Below are positions 51,889 through 60,180 of a DNA stretch of 64,000 bases, in pieces (position 1 is the stretch's first letter; each line of letters begins with the position of its first letter). Origin of the DNA: Stomorhina lunata (taxonomy: Eukaryota > Arthropoda > Insecta > Diptera > Rhiniidae). The translations under genes were made by a program, and so were the position numbers. The notes beneath the pieces were generated by a model, which saw only the letters and a program-made list of their open reading frames with translations, had not been told where the DNA came from and did not search any database. The stretch is taken from NCBI GenBank assembly GCA_933228675.1, contig OW121743.1, positions 85,584,938 through 85,648,937 on the forward strand, given 5' to 3'.

Positions 51889-52631
51889 TATACCCTTCAC
51901 CACCATAGGAGGAAAGGGTATTATAAGTTTGTGCTACCAATAGGTTAAGAATCACTTTCCGAGTCGATTTAACGATATCAGTCAGTCCATTCATCCGTCT
52001 GGCTTGACGGCTGGCTGGCTGGCTGGACCATGTAAACCATGTAATCAAAGTACAGGTCGCAATTCTAAAGATAATTTGATGAAATTTGGCACAGATCAGT
52101 TTTTGATAGTGGGACCATGCCTATTGAAATTCGTCAAAATCGGTCCATTATTTATGGTAACTCCCATAGGTCCCACTTCCCGGAATTGATATATTGGCCA
52201 CAAATATCAATATTTTTTCATGAAATTTAAAACAAATACGGCTTACGTAAATCAAAATCATGAAATCGGTCCACATTTGACCATAGCTCCCATATAAACT
52301 CTTGTGTCAAAATGCACTAAATGAGACAAAAATCACTAAAACGCTCTAAAGATAACAGAATTTTAAGTTTATTTTTTGTATTCATAATTTTTGTAACAAC
52401 TGTAATAAATTTGCCAAATTTCGAGATAATCGGTCCACATTTGACCCTAGCTCTCATAAAAGTCCAAATGTCGGAAACAGCTTTAATATATAAGTTTTGA
52501 GAAAATGTTTGTATGATGGCAAAATTTAGCAAATATTTGTCTTTATACAGGAAAAATAACACCGTTGACTTTAGTGGTGAAGGGTATCGTATGGTCGGTC
52601 TTGACCGACTATAGCACTTTCTTACGTGTTT
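51889..52631. mobile_element. Dispersed non-coding repeat, copy B (longest copy)
   Basis: Begins TATACCCTTCACCA and ends GTGGTGAAGGGTAT, then hairpin GTCGGTC-TT-GACCGAC and TATAGCACTTTCTTACGTGT. It matches 4868-5378 over most of its right two-thirds. It contains a short GGCT run (52010-52024). No reading frame is shared between the copies, so the repeat is non-coding and probably non-autonomous. Class unassigned. Confidence 0.75.
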
Positions 52632-52971
52632 GTTAAATGTTTTGGTACAAAATTTGTTTTCAGAAAATATTTTGGTACAAAAGTACTTTAGAGAAAATTC
52701 TTTAATACATACTAAAATATTTTTAACGAAAATTTTGTAAAATTTTGACTACTTTTCATAAATATAATAAATTTTTAGTACGAAAAATATTTTGTGGGAA
52801 ATAGTGCCTAAAAACAGTGAAAGAAAATTTGTTAGTACTAAAATATATTTATAGAAAATTTGATAGTACTAAAAATAAAAGTTTTGGAGAAATGTTTGTA
52901 CAGAAATATTTTAGTAGATAACTTTTAATGAAATATTTTAGTAAAAATTTAGATAAATATAAATAACAAAG
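52632..52971. repeat. Degenerate palindromic AT repeat (TTTTAGTACTAAAA type), left part
   Basis: Irregularly spaced copies of TTAGTACTAAAATATTTT and GGTACAAAATATTTT. The core is a perfect palindrome, by analogy with the other arrays, but no fixed period is visible. The repeat continues after the inserted element, at 53345-53580. Confidence 0.6.
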
Positions 52972-53338
52972 TTGTCGAGATGTTATTATTATTGAAAAAG
53001 AAAAACTATTCGCACTTGATCCCAGTCTTATTAGATTTATTTATTAATGTAATATACATTTTTTTGATAAGAAGCCAAAAAAAATGTTTGTTAGGCCATC
53101 ATTTTCAGGAGAAGTATCACTTCTTTTAGGCAGATCGAAAACCTCACATTATTACCTATTTTACAAACACAATCAATACGAATTATGTTATGTTTGTAAA
53201 TCAAAGGTAAAAGCTCACACTAGGAATTGATTGTCCCCACAAGTATTTTTAGGCTTTTTATCAATAAAATGTCTATTGCATTAATAAATAAATCTAATAA
53301 GACTGGGATCAAGTGCAAATAATATTTCTTTTTGAATT
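52972..53338 (-). mobile_element. Decayed Penelope-like / retrozyme-like copy, hammerhead core deleted
   Basis: The right end (53241-53337) matches the tail of the 240-bp repeat at 40355-40469. The left part (52985-53180) matches it in inverted orientation. On the minus strand the segment that should form the hammerhead keeps CTCCTGAAAATGATGGCCTA (about 53108-53127). It then jumps to AAACATTTTTTTTGGC, losing the GAAA box and the cleavage site. The copy therefore cannot self-cleave. Confidence 0.75.
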
Positions 53339-53344
53339 GTTTTT

Positions 53345-53578
53345 TGTCTAAAATATTATTACTAAAACCTTTCAATTTATAATATAATTTTTTTGTACTA
53401 TAATTTATATAAATTTTCTTTATTTTTAAAATATTATGTAAACAAATTTTTAGTACTAAAATATTTTTGCATAACTTTTTAGTACTAAAATATTTTTTAT
53501 TAATTTATTTACCATTGAAAAAAGGACTGAAAAATTTGTAAACAAAATTTGTTTATACATTTTTTTTTAGAAGTACTC
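53345..53578. repeat. Degenerate palindromic AT repeat, right part
   Basis: Continues the TTAGTACTAAAATATTTT-type repeats from 52632-52971 on the other side of the decayed Penelope-like copy. Confidence 0.55.
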
Positions 53579-53927
53579 AAGGCGAATTCATTACAGGTGG
53601 TGGCAAGAATACAACAAATACAACATGACAAAATGAAACCCCATGTTGTTTTTGTAGGTTTGCTTACATTTTGTCAAATTTTTGTTCGTTAAATTTTCAG
53701 GCGAATTCATCAGCTGGGCTCTTGATATCACTTTCATTATTACACTATGGAAGCATAGTGTAATAATGAAAGTGATATCAAGAGCCCAGCTGATGAATTC
53801 GCCTTGAAATTTTACATACAAAAATTTGACAAAATGTAAGCAAAACGACAAGAACAACATGGGGTTTCATTTTGTCATGTTGTATTTGTTGTATTCTTAC
53901 CACCACCTGTAATGAATTCGCCTTGTA
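53579..53927. mobile_element. Foldback MITE with ~170-bp inverted arms
   Basis: Left arm (53579-53751) and right arm (53756-53927) are near-perfect reverse complements meeting at CACTATG-GAAG-CATAGTG (centre about 53750-53767). Outer ends are CAAGGCGAATTCATTACAGG and its complement. A second AGGCGAATTCAT sits inside each arm (53700 and 53797 region). AAGTACT occurs on both flanks and may be the target duplication, but it also resembles the surrounding AT repeat. The long minus-strand frames here (53591-54125) are by-products of the hairpin. Confidence 0.85.
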
Positions 53928-54824
53928 TGGAAGTACTTCTCCGAAAATTGTTGATTGACATTTATTCAAAATATCATAAGTCAGAATTATTAGTTTTTTA
54001 GCATAACATGAAGTTTTATTCAAGGCAGCTTGCCATTGGCTCTGTCGAATACGTCGTAAATTGGTGTCATTGAAGCTGCCCTTCTCCCGAATATTTCTAT
54101 GATCTTCGGTCTCCTGATCCCTCAAAGTAAACTGGCGTGAATTGGTTTACTAAATCATGAGTGAGTTGTTTATTTATAACTCAAGTCGTACTAAAGTAAT
54201 TTTTATAAAGACAAATGGGGAACTCCACTGCGACGAACCTGGTTTATTTACCATTCACAGATATTTTAAACCAAAAAAAAAAACTTTAATGTGATAAAAT
54301 TTACTAAAGAAGAAAGAGGAGCTGAGCTGATGAACCCAACACCCAACCGACATACATAACATTTTACTTGAAATTAAATGAAAGTAAAATTTCTATTGTT
54401 TTCTTTCAATCTTTTCTTGCAAAATTTCACAGGCAAAAGCTCAAAAGTCGAGAAAATTGTTAAATGTGCACGTTAAAATTATATAAAAAATGTAAAGAAA
54501 AAACTAAAAATAGAAATAAATTTAATAATAGGTATTTAGTTGGTTTAATGTTGCACTGACATGTTTAAGTTAAATGTTTAATAAATTGTGGTTAAATATT
54601 GATAATTAGCTAAAGGGGGAATACGATTTTCGTTATTACGAAACATAAAAATTTCTTAAGTTACAAAACTTTTTTGGGTATAAAAAGAACTAAAACATAT
54701 GATACAATGCTTATTAGGGAAACCCTTTATTAAGTAGACAGTCTGGTCTTTTAGTCACATAATAATTAGATTTTCCCAAATCCTTGAAAATATTTTTTCA
54801 ATCACTCTTTCTCTTTTTCTCCCT
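53928..54824. other. Spacer, no recognisable gene
   Basis: Ordinary AT-rich DNA between the foldback element and the 3' end of the RTE element. No gene recognised. Confidence 0.45.
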
Positions 54825-54850
54825 TTACTTACTTACTTAAATGGCCTATA

Positions 54851-56413
54851 TTACAACCTGTTAAGGTCAAAGGCCGAGCATATTTTAGAATTCCATGCGC
54901 TTCGATCTTGTGCGCATATTCTCCAATTTCGTAAGCCAAGCTTGGTTAAATTTTCTTCTACTTGGTCTTTCCATCGAAGTTTCGGTCGTCCTCGTCTTCG
55001 AGTTCCCTCGGGATCATGTTCAAACACTTTTCTTGCTGGAGTACTTTCATCCATTCGCACCACATGTCCCAGCCAACGCAAACGCTGCTGTTTGATGCGT
55101 TTTACTATGTCAATGTCAGCAAATAACTCATACAGCTCATGATTAAATCGATGCCGAAATTCATTGTTAATGCTGATTGGACCATAGATTTTTCGTAGGA
55201 TTTTCCTCTCAAAGACTCCAAGAACAGCTTCATCGGCTTGTGCAAGTGCCCATGATTCAGCACCATATAATAACACTGGTAGTATAAGCGTTTTGTAGAG
55301 TGTAATTTTAGTTCTTGTTGAGAGGATTTTATTCCTAAGCTGCCTGCTTAGGCCGAAATAGCATCTGTTGGCAAGTATGATTCTTCTTTTAATTTCGATA
55401 CTTATGTCATTATTTATATTTACTGCGGTACCAAGGTAGACAAATTCTTTAACAACCTCGAAGCTATAGTTGTCCACGGTTACGTGTTGTCCAATTCTAG
55501 TGGATTGCTTGCTAGTAGAGACCATTAGTTTTGTTTTGGATTCATTGACTACTAGACCCATTTTCATTGATTCCTTCTCAATACTGGAAAATGCGGCAGT
55601 CACCTCACGCAATGTGCGCCCCATAATATCAATGTCATCGGCAAAAGCGAGTAACATGTGCTTTCTGCTAAAAATTGTGCCAGTTGTATTAACTGCAGCA
55701 CCACGCAAGATTTTCTCTAACAAAATGTTAAAGAGATCACATGATAAACTGTCGCCTTGCCTAAAACCTCGCTTAGTTAAAAAGGGTTCTGAAAGGCTTT
55801 TACCTATTTTAACTGACGATGTTGTGTCAGTTAATGTCATCCTGCACAACCTTATTAACTTCGTAGGAATGCCAAATTCTGACATTGCTTTATACAGCTT
55901 TGTTCGTATTGGGCTGTCAAAGGCAGCTTTGTAGTCAACGAAGAGGTGGTAAGTGTCTATTTGCTTTTCTTGGGTCTTTTCCAGGATTTGACGCAGAGTA
56001 AAGATCTGGTCAGTGGTGGATTTACCTGGTCTAAAGCCACATTGGTAGGCCCCTACTATTTCGTTCATCTTGGGTTTTAGCCTTTCACACAGGATGCTCG
56101 ATAAAATTTTGTAGGCAATTGAGAGGAGACTTATGCCTCTATAGTTAGCGCATACGGATTTATCACCTTTTTTGTGCACTGGACAAAGAACACTGAGGCT
56201 CCAATCGTCAGGCATACGTTCTTCTAGCCATATAGAATTCAGGAGTTGAAACATGTTCTTTATTAATTCATCACCTCCGGTCTTAAAAAGCTCTGCTGGT
56301 AATCCATCAGCACCCGCAGCTTTGTTATTTTTTAGACGAGATATTGCAGCTCTTATCTCACTTATGTTGGGTGGTGGGCATATAATGCCGTCATCACTGA
56401 TTTGTTCAGGCAT
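54851..56413 (-). CDS. RTE reverse transcriptase domain (3' part of the ORF)
   Basis: A 520-codon open stretch. Reverse transcriptase blocks are in order. KNNKAAGADGLPAELF is at about residues 28-43. ANYRGISLLSIAYKI is at 89-103, and CGFRPGKSTTDQIFTL at 125-140. Motif A is FVDYKAAFD (158-166) with the first catalytic Asp. Motif B is GFRQGDSLS (216-224). Motif C is FADD (257-260) with the Asp pair, and FVYLG is at 324-328. The C-terminal region has LYGAESWAL (382-390), RLRWLGHVVRM (444-454) and GRPKLRWKDQVEENL (475-489), as in RTE elements. All catalytic residues are present and there is no internal stop. The Met at 56413 is unlikely to be the native start. The frame is open upstream for ten more codons (to 56443) and would join the endonuclease ORF if one T were restored. 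It probably makes the cDNA copy by target-primed reverse transcription. Confidence 0.9.
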   Translation of the reverse strand: MPEQISDDGIICPPPNISEIRAAISRLKNNKAAGADGLPAELFKTGGDELIKNMFQLLNSIWLEERMPDDWSLSVLCPVHKKGDKSVCANYRGISLLSIAYKILSSILCERLKPKMNEIVGAYQCGFRPGKSTTDQIFTLRQILEKTQEKQIDTYHLFVDYKAAFDSPIRTKLYKAMSEFGIPTKLIRLCRMTLTDTTSSVKIGKSLSEPFLTKRGFRQGDSLSCDLFNILLEKILRGAAVNTTGTIFSRKHMLLAFADDIDIMGRTLREVTAAFSSIEKESMKMGLVVNESKTKLMVSTSKQSTRIGQHVTVDNYSFEVVKEFVYLGTAVNINNDISIEIKRRIILANRCYFGLSRQLRNKILSTRTKITLYKTLILPVLLYGAESWALAQADEAVLGVFERKILRKIYGPISINNEFRHRFNHELYELFADIDIVKRIKQQRLRWLGHVVRMDESTPARKVFEHDPEGTRRRGRPKLRWKDQVEENLTKLGLRNWRICAQDRSAWNSKICSAFDLNRL

Positions 56414-57741
56414 GTCATGGTCACTTTCAAAAATTTTCTCATCTCATTTCGGCTCTTATACATCTCAATTTCATCAAAAACGCAATTCTCTATTTCTTTC
56501 TTTTTCCTTCTGAATATGCGTTTTTCTTCCCTCTTTTTTTCGCGGTATCTTTCCAAAGTTCCTCGCGTAACTACATTCTGTAGAGTTGCCATATAGGCTG
56601 CATTTTTTTCGTCTGTGGCATTACGGCATTCCTCATCATACCACGAGTTTTTAGGGCGAGGGGTTTGGAACCCTAGTGCCGATTTTGCAGCAGTTTTTAA
56701 AGCGTTGGCAATATGTTGCCACTGCTCATTTATATTACTGGAACTCGGAGCATTTTCTCTGAGAAATTGAGTTGCTCTTTGCGAGAAGTCGATGGCAGTT
56801 TGCTGGGATTTTAGCTTCGCAACATTAAACTTTCTTTGCGCTTCCGATTTTACCTTCCGAGAGACACTCAAGCGTGTTCTTACCTTTGATGCGACTAGAT
56901 AATGGTCGGAGTCCATATTTGCTCCACGTATAGAACGCACATCCATCACACTTGATGCGTGTCTCGCATCAACTAAAATATGGTCAATCTGGTTTTTCGT
57001 TTTCTGGTCTGGTGAAACCCATGTTGCCTTGTGGATGTCAAGGTGTTTAAACCTGGTGCTGCTCAATATCATATATCGGGCTGCCGCAAAGGAGATTAGC
57101 CTCATACCGTTGTCAGTAGTCACATTATGGAGACTGAACTTACCGATAGTAGGTTCAAAGATGCTTTCTTTTCCAATCTTTGCATTAAAATCACCAAGGA
57201 TTATTTTCACATCATGACTGGGGCAGCTATCATAGACTTCTTCAAGCCGGTCATAGAAAGCTTCTTTCACATCGTCGTCTTTATCTTCTGTGGGAGCGTG
57301 TGCACAAATAAGGCTTAGATAAAAGTATTTAGCTTTGACGCGAATTGTTGCTAACCTTTCATTTACTGGGGTGAACCTTGTAACAAAATTTCGCAATCTT
57401 TTGCTTACCATGAACCCGCAACCAAACTCATGCTTACTATTATGACAGCTGTAATACAGGTCGCCTTTTGGTGTTTTGGCGACGCCGTGGCCATTCCATC
57501 TTATTTCCTGTACAGCAGTCACATCACATTTATATTTATCGAGAACATCCATTAACTGGATCAGAGCACCTCCTCTGTAAAGGGTTCGGATGTTCCAGGT
57601 GCTGATCCTTAAATCATAATCCTTTTTACGTTTGCCATGGTCGTCAACATTAGGGGGGGCCGTTTTAATTCTTAAAATTTGCTTTTTCATAGTAGCTGAT
57701 TTTTCCAGGAGTGGGTTACTAGCCCGACGTCCTAAAACCAT
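56362..57741 (-). CDS. RTE AP-endonuclease domain (5' part of the ORF)
   Basis: The first ATG is at 57741, giving about 459 codons. The frame is open a few codons further to 57768 but only with GTG, at the edge of the element. Endonuclease/exonuclease/phosphatase-fold motifs are in order, with positions counted from the ATG. RISTWNIRTL is at about 45-54 (metal-site Asn), and VQEIRWNG at about 77-84 (catalytic Glu). ICAHAPTED is at 145-153, and ILGDFNAKIG at 181-190 (Asp and Asn). NQIDHILVDARH is at 250-261, and DSDHYLV at 277-283 (catalytic Asp-His). This region would nick target DNA to start reverse transcription. The last 12-15 codons are out of frame relative to the RT, following loss of one T in the run at 56429-56433. 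The two halves are normally one polyprotein. Confidence 0.88.
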   Translation of the reverse strand: MVLGRRASNPLLEKSATMKKQILRIKTAPPNVDDHGKRKKDYDLRISTWNIRTLYRGGALIQLMDVLDKYKCDVTAVQEIRWNGHGVAKTPKGDLYYSCHNSKHEFGCGFMVSKRLRNFVTRFTPVNERLATIRVKAKYFYLSLICAHAPTEDKDDDVKEAFYDRLEEVYDSCPSHDVKIILGDFNAKIGKESIFEPTIGKFSLHNVTTDNGMRLISFAAARYMILSSTRFKHLDIHKATWVSPDQKTKNQIDHILVDARHASSVMDVRSIRGANMDSDHYLVASKVRTRLSVSRKVKSEAQRKFNVAKLKSQQTAIDFSQRATQFLRENAPSSSNINEQWQHIANALKTAAKSALGFQTPRPKNSWYDEECRNATDEKNAAYMATLQNVVTRGTLERYREKKREEKRIFRRKKKEIENCVFDEIEMYKSRNEMRKFLKVTMTCLNKSVMTALYAHHPT

Positions 57742-57769
57742 GTTTTTATAGTTCTTATGGGAGAACACT

Positions 57770-58675
57770 TTTTACTTGTTAAATACTTAAAAAGTCAATT
57801 AGGCATTAAAGAAAATCTCTTAAACTCTTATAAGCAGGTATGAAAATCCCGTGATTATTGTTTGTTAATTTACACATTTTTCCGGTAGTCTCCAGAAATT
57901 TTGTTATACGCTCATACTTAATGCATCCTACTCTCTTTAACCAGCCTTTTGCAATAATTATTTAAAATAACAAAATTTTAAATCCGGACACACTCACTCA
58001 GACTTAAAAAGTTAATTCTTAAATAATGTTTTTCCATAGAACGTAAATTCGGAAGTTGTAAACTATTGTCTTAAATCGCCTGTGGCCGGCTAGTCAAGCT
58101 GACTAGTCAACCTCAACAAATACATACAAATATGTCTTCTAACACAAAATTTGCTTGAGTCTATTAATCTTTTTATTGCTGTGTTAAAAAAAAACAAAGT
58201 GTTTTAAAGGTAAATATTTAGTACCTGGTTTGTATTTGATTTACATTTTCAAAATTAATCGATTTATGACACAACAACGAAAACAAGAGAGATCAAGATT
58301 CCGAGACGTTTCTTATAAGCATTTGGGTAAATCCCCTGATGTTTTAAATTGAACAGAGAAATATGTTTTTTTTTATTTCAAAATTACTCGTATTTACATA
58401 AAATTTTGAGTATGTTTAAATATTGAAGTCAAACTCTGTATATCTGTCTATTTTAAGGTGATTTTGTTGTTTGTTCAGGATATTTAAATAGAGTTATCAG
58501 TTTTTTAGTTGATCATAAAAATGGAGATAAATATTTATTGTATTATTAAAATTTGTTTCTTAATTAAAGGATTTATTTAAAAATGAATTTTTATTAAATA
58601 TGTCACGTAGGCAAAAATACGATCTCCTCTCCGATCTTTAAAATCTAGTTAAATATTTAATGAAAAATGTTTGAA
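57770..58675. other. Spacer, no recognisable gene
   Basis: Starts with CTTTTTACTTGTTAAA, resembling the tail of the dispersed repeat (CTTTCTTACTTGTTT). The rest is AT-rich without a recognisable element. Confidence 0.4.
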
Positions 58676-60180
58676 AATAAGAAATTTTTGAAAAATTTCC
58701 TATAAAAATAAGAAATTTTTGAAAAATTTCCTATGAAAATAAGAAATTTTTGAAAAATTTCCTATAAAAATAAGAAATTTTTGAAAATTTTTCTATAAAA
58801 ATAAGAAAATTTTTGAAAAATTTCCTATAAAAGAAAGAATTTTTTTAAAAATTTCCCATAAAAATAAGAAATTTTTGAAAAATTTCCTATAAAAATAAGA
58901 AAAAAATTTTTGAAAAATTTTCTCCAAAAAAATAAAAATAAGAAATTTAAAAAAAAATTCCTATAAAAATAAGAAATTTTTGAAAAAATCCTATAAAAAA
59001 GGAAATTTTCGAAAAATTTCCTATAAAAATAGGAAATTTTCGAAAAATTTCCTATAAAAATAGGAAATTTTCGAAAAATTTCCTATAAAAATAGGAAATT
59101 TTCGAAAAATTTCCTATAAAAACAGGAAATTTTCGAAAAATTTCCTATAAAAATAGGAAATTTTCGAAAAATTTCCTATAAAAATAGGAAATTTTCGAAA
59201 AATTTCCTATAAAAATAGGAAATTTTCGAAAAATTTCCTATAAAAATAGGAAATTTTCGAAAAATTTCCTATAAAAATAGGAAATTTTCGAAAAATTTCC
59301 TATAAAAATAGGAAATTTTCGAAAAATTTCCTATAAAAATAGGAAATTTTCGAAAAATTTCCTATAAAAATAGGAAATTTTCGAAAAATTTCCTATAAAA
59401 ATAGGAAATTTTCGAAAAATTTCCTATAAAAATAGGAAATTTTTGAAAAATTTCCCATAAAAATAGGAAATTTTTGAAAAATTTCCCATAAAAATAGGAA
59501 ATTTTTGAAAAATTTCCCATAAAAATAGGAAATTTTTGAAAAATTTCCCATAAAAATAGGAAATTTTTTAAAAAATTAAAAATTTCTTATAAAAATAGGA
59601 AATTTTTTAAAAATTTCCTATAAAAATAGGACATTTTTGAAAAATTTTCTATAGAAATAAGAAATTTTTGAAAAATTTCCTATAAAAAAAAGACATTTTT
59701 GAAAAATTTCCAAAAAAAATAAGAAACTTTTGAAAAAATTCTTATCAAAAGAGGAAATTTTTGAAAAATTTCATATAAAAATTATAAATTTTTGAAAAAT
59801 TTTCTATAAAAATAAGAAATTTTTGAAAAATTTTCTATAAAAATAAGAAATTTTAGAAAAATAAGAAATTTTAGAAAAATAAGAAATTTTTAAAAAAATT
59901 TCTATAAAATTAAGAAATTTTTGAAAAATTTTCTATATAAGTAAGAAATTTTTAAAAAATTTCCTATAAAATAAGAAATTTTTGGAAAATTTCCTATAAA
60001 ATAAGAAATTTTTTAAAAATTTCCTATAAAAAAATAAATTTTTGAAAAATAAAAAATTTTTGAAAAATTTCCTATAAAAATATGAAATTTTTTAAAAATT
60101 TTTTGAAAATGTTCTTTAAAAATATGAAACTTTTGTTAATTTTTTTATAAAAATAAGAAAATTTTTTTAATTTTTTTCTT
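58676..60180. repeat. 31-bp minisatellite array, reverse orientation of the 26756-28145 type
   Basis: The monomer contains TTTCCTATAAAAATAGGAAA followed by TTTTCGAAAAA. The central copies (58990-59440) differ from the reverse complement of the 26756-28145 monomer at one position (TTTTCG instead of TTTTTG). Fringe copies at 58680-58900 and 59440-60000 have the TTTTTG form. A short run of CCCATA variants lies at 59440-59560. Confidence 0.95.

Larger units (their letters stand above)
54825..57766 (-). mobile_element. RTE-type non-LTR retrotransposon, nearly full length
   Basis: A minus-strand LINE with an apurinic-type endonuclease followed by reverse transcriptase, the RTE-clade layout. Its 3' untranslated region is only about 10 bp after the stop codon (complement of 54851-54853). 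It ends in a TAAG tetranucleotide tail (54825-54840) rather than poly(A), as many RTE elements do. The upstream end stops abruptly after 57766. Two decayed relatives (3344-3785 and 16618-17640) carry a further ~170 bp of 5' leader, so this copy is slightly 5' truncated but keeps its initiation codon. Confidence 0.9.

Noticed and set aside
53591..54125. Minus-strand frames of 89 and 115 codons
   Set aside because: They lie mostly in the foldback palindrome and mirror each other; no recognisable domain.
56362..56460. Programmed -1 frameshift between endonuclease and RT
   Set aside because: The run AAAATTTTT does not give a standard X-XXY-YYZ slippery heptamer in the zero frame, and RTE elements usually have one ORF. 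A simple base loss or sequencing error is more likely.
54895..57318. Plus-strand frames opposite the RTE element, up to 154 codons
   Set aside because: Shadows of the conserved minus-strand ORF; no domain and no independent support.
1..60180. CRISPR-like reading of the regular arrays
   Set aside because: The repeats are contiguous with no unique spacers, no cas genes are present, and the surrounding elements are eukaryotic.
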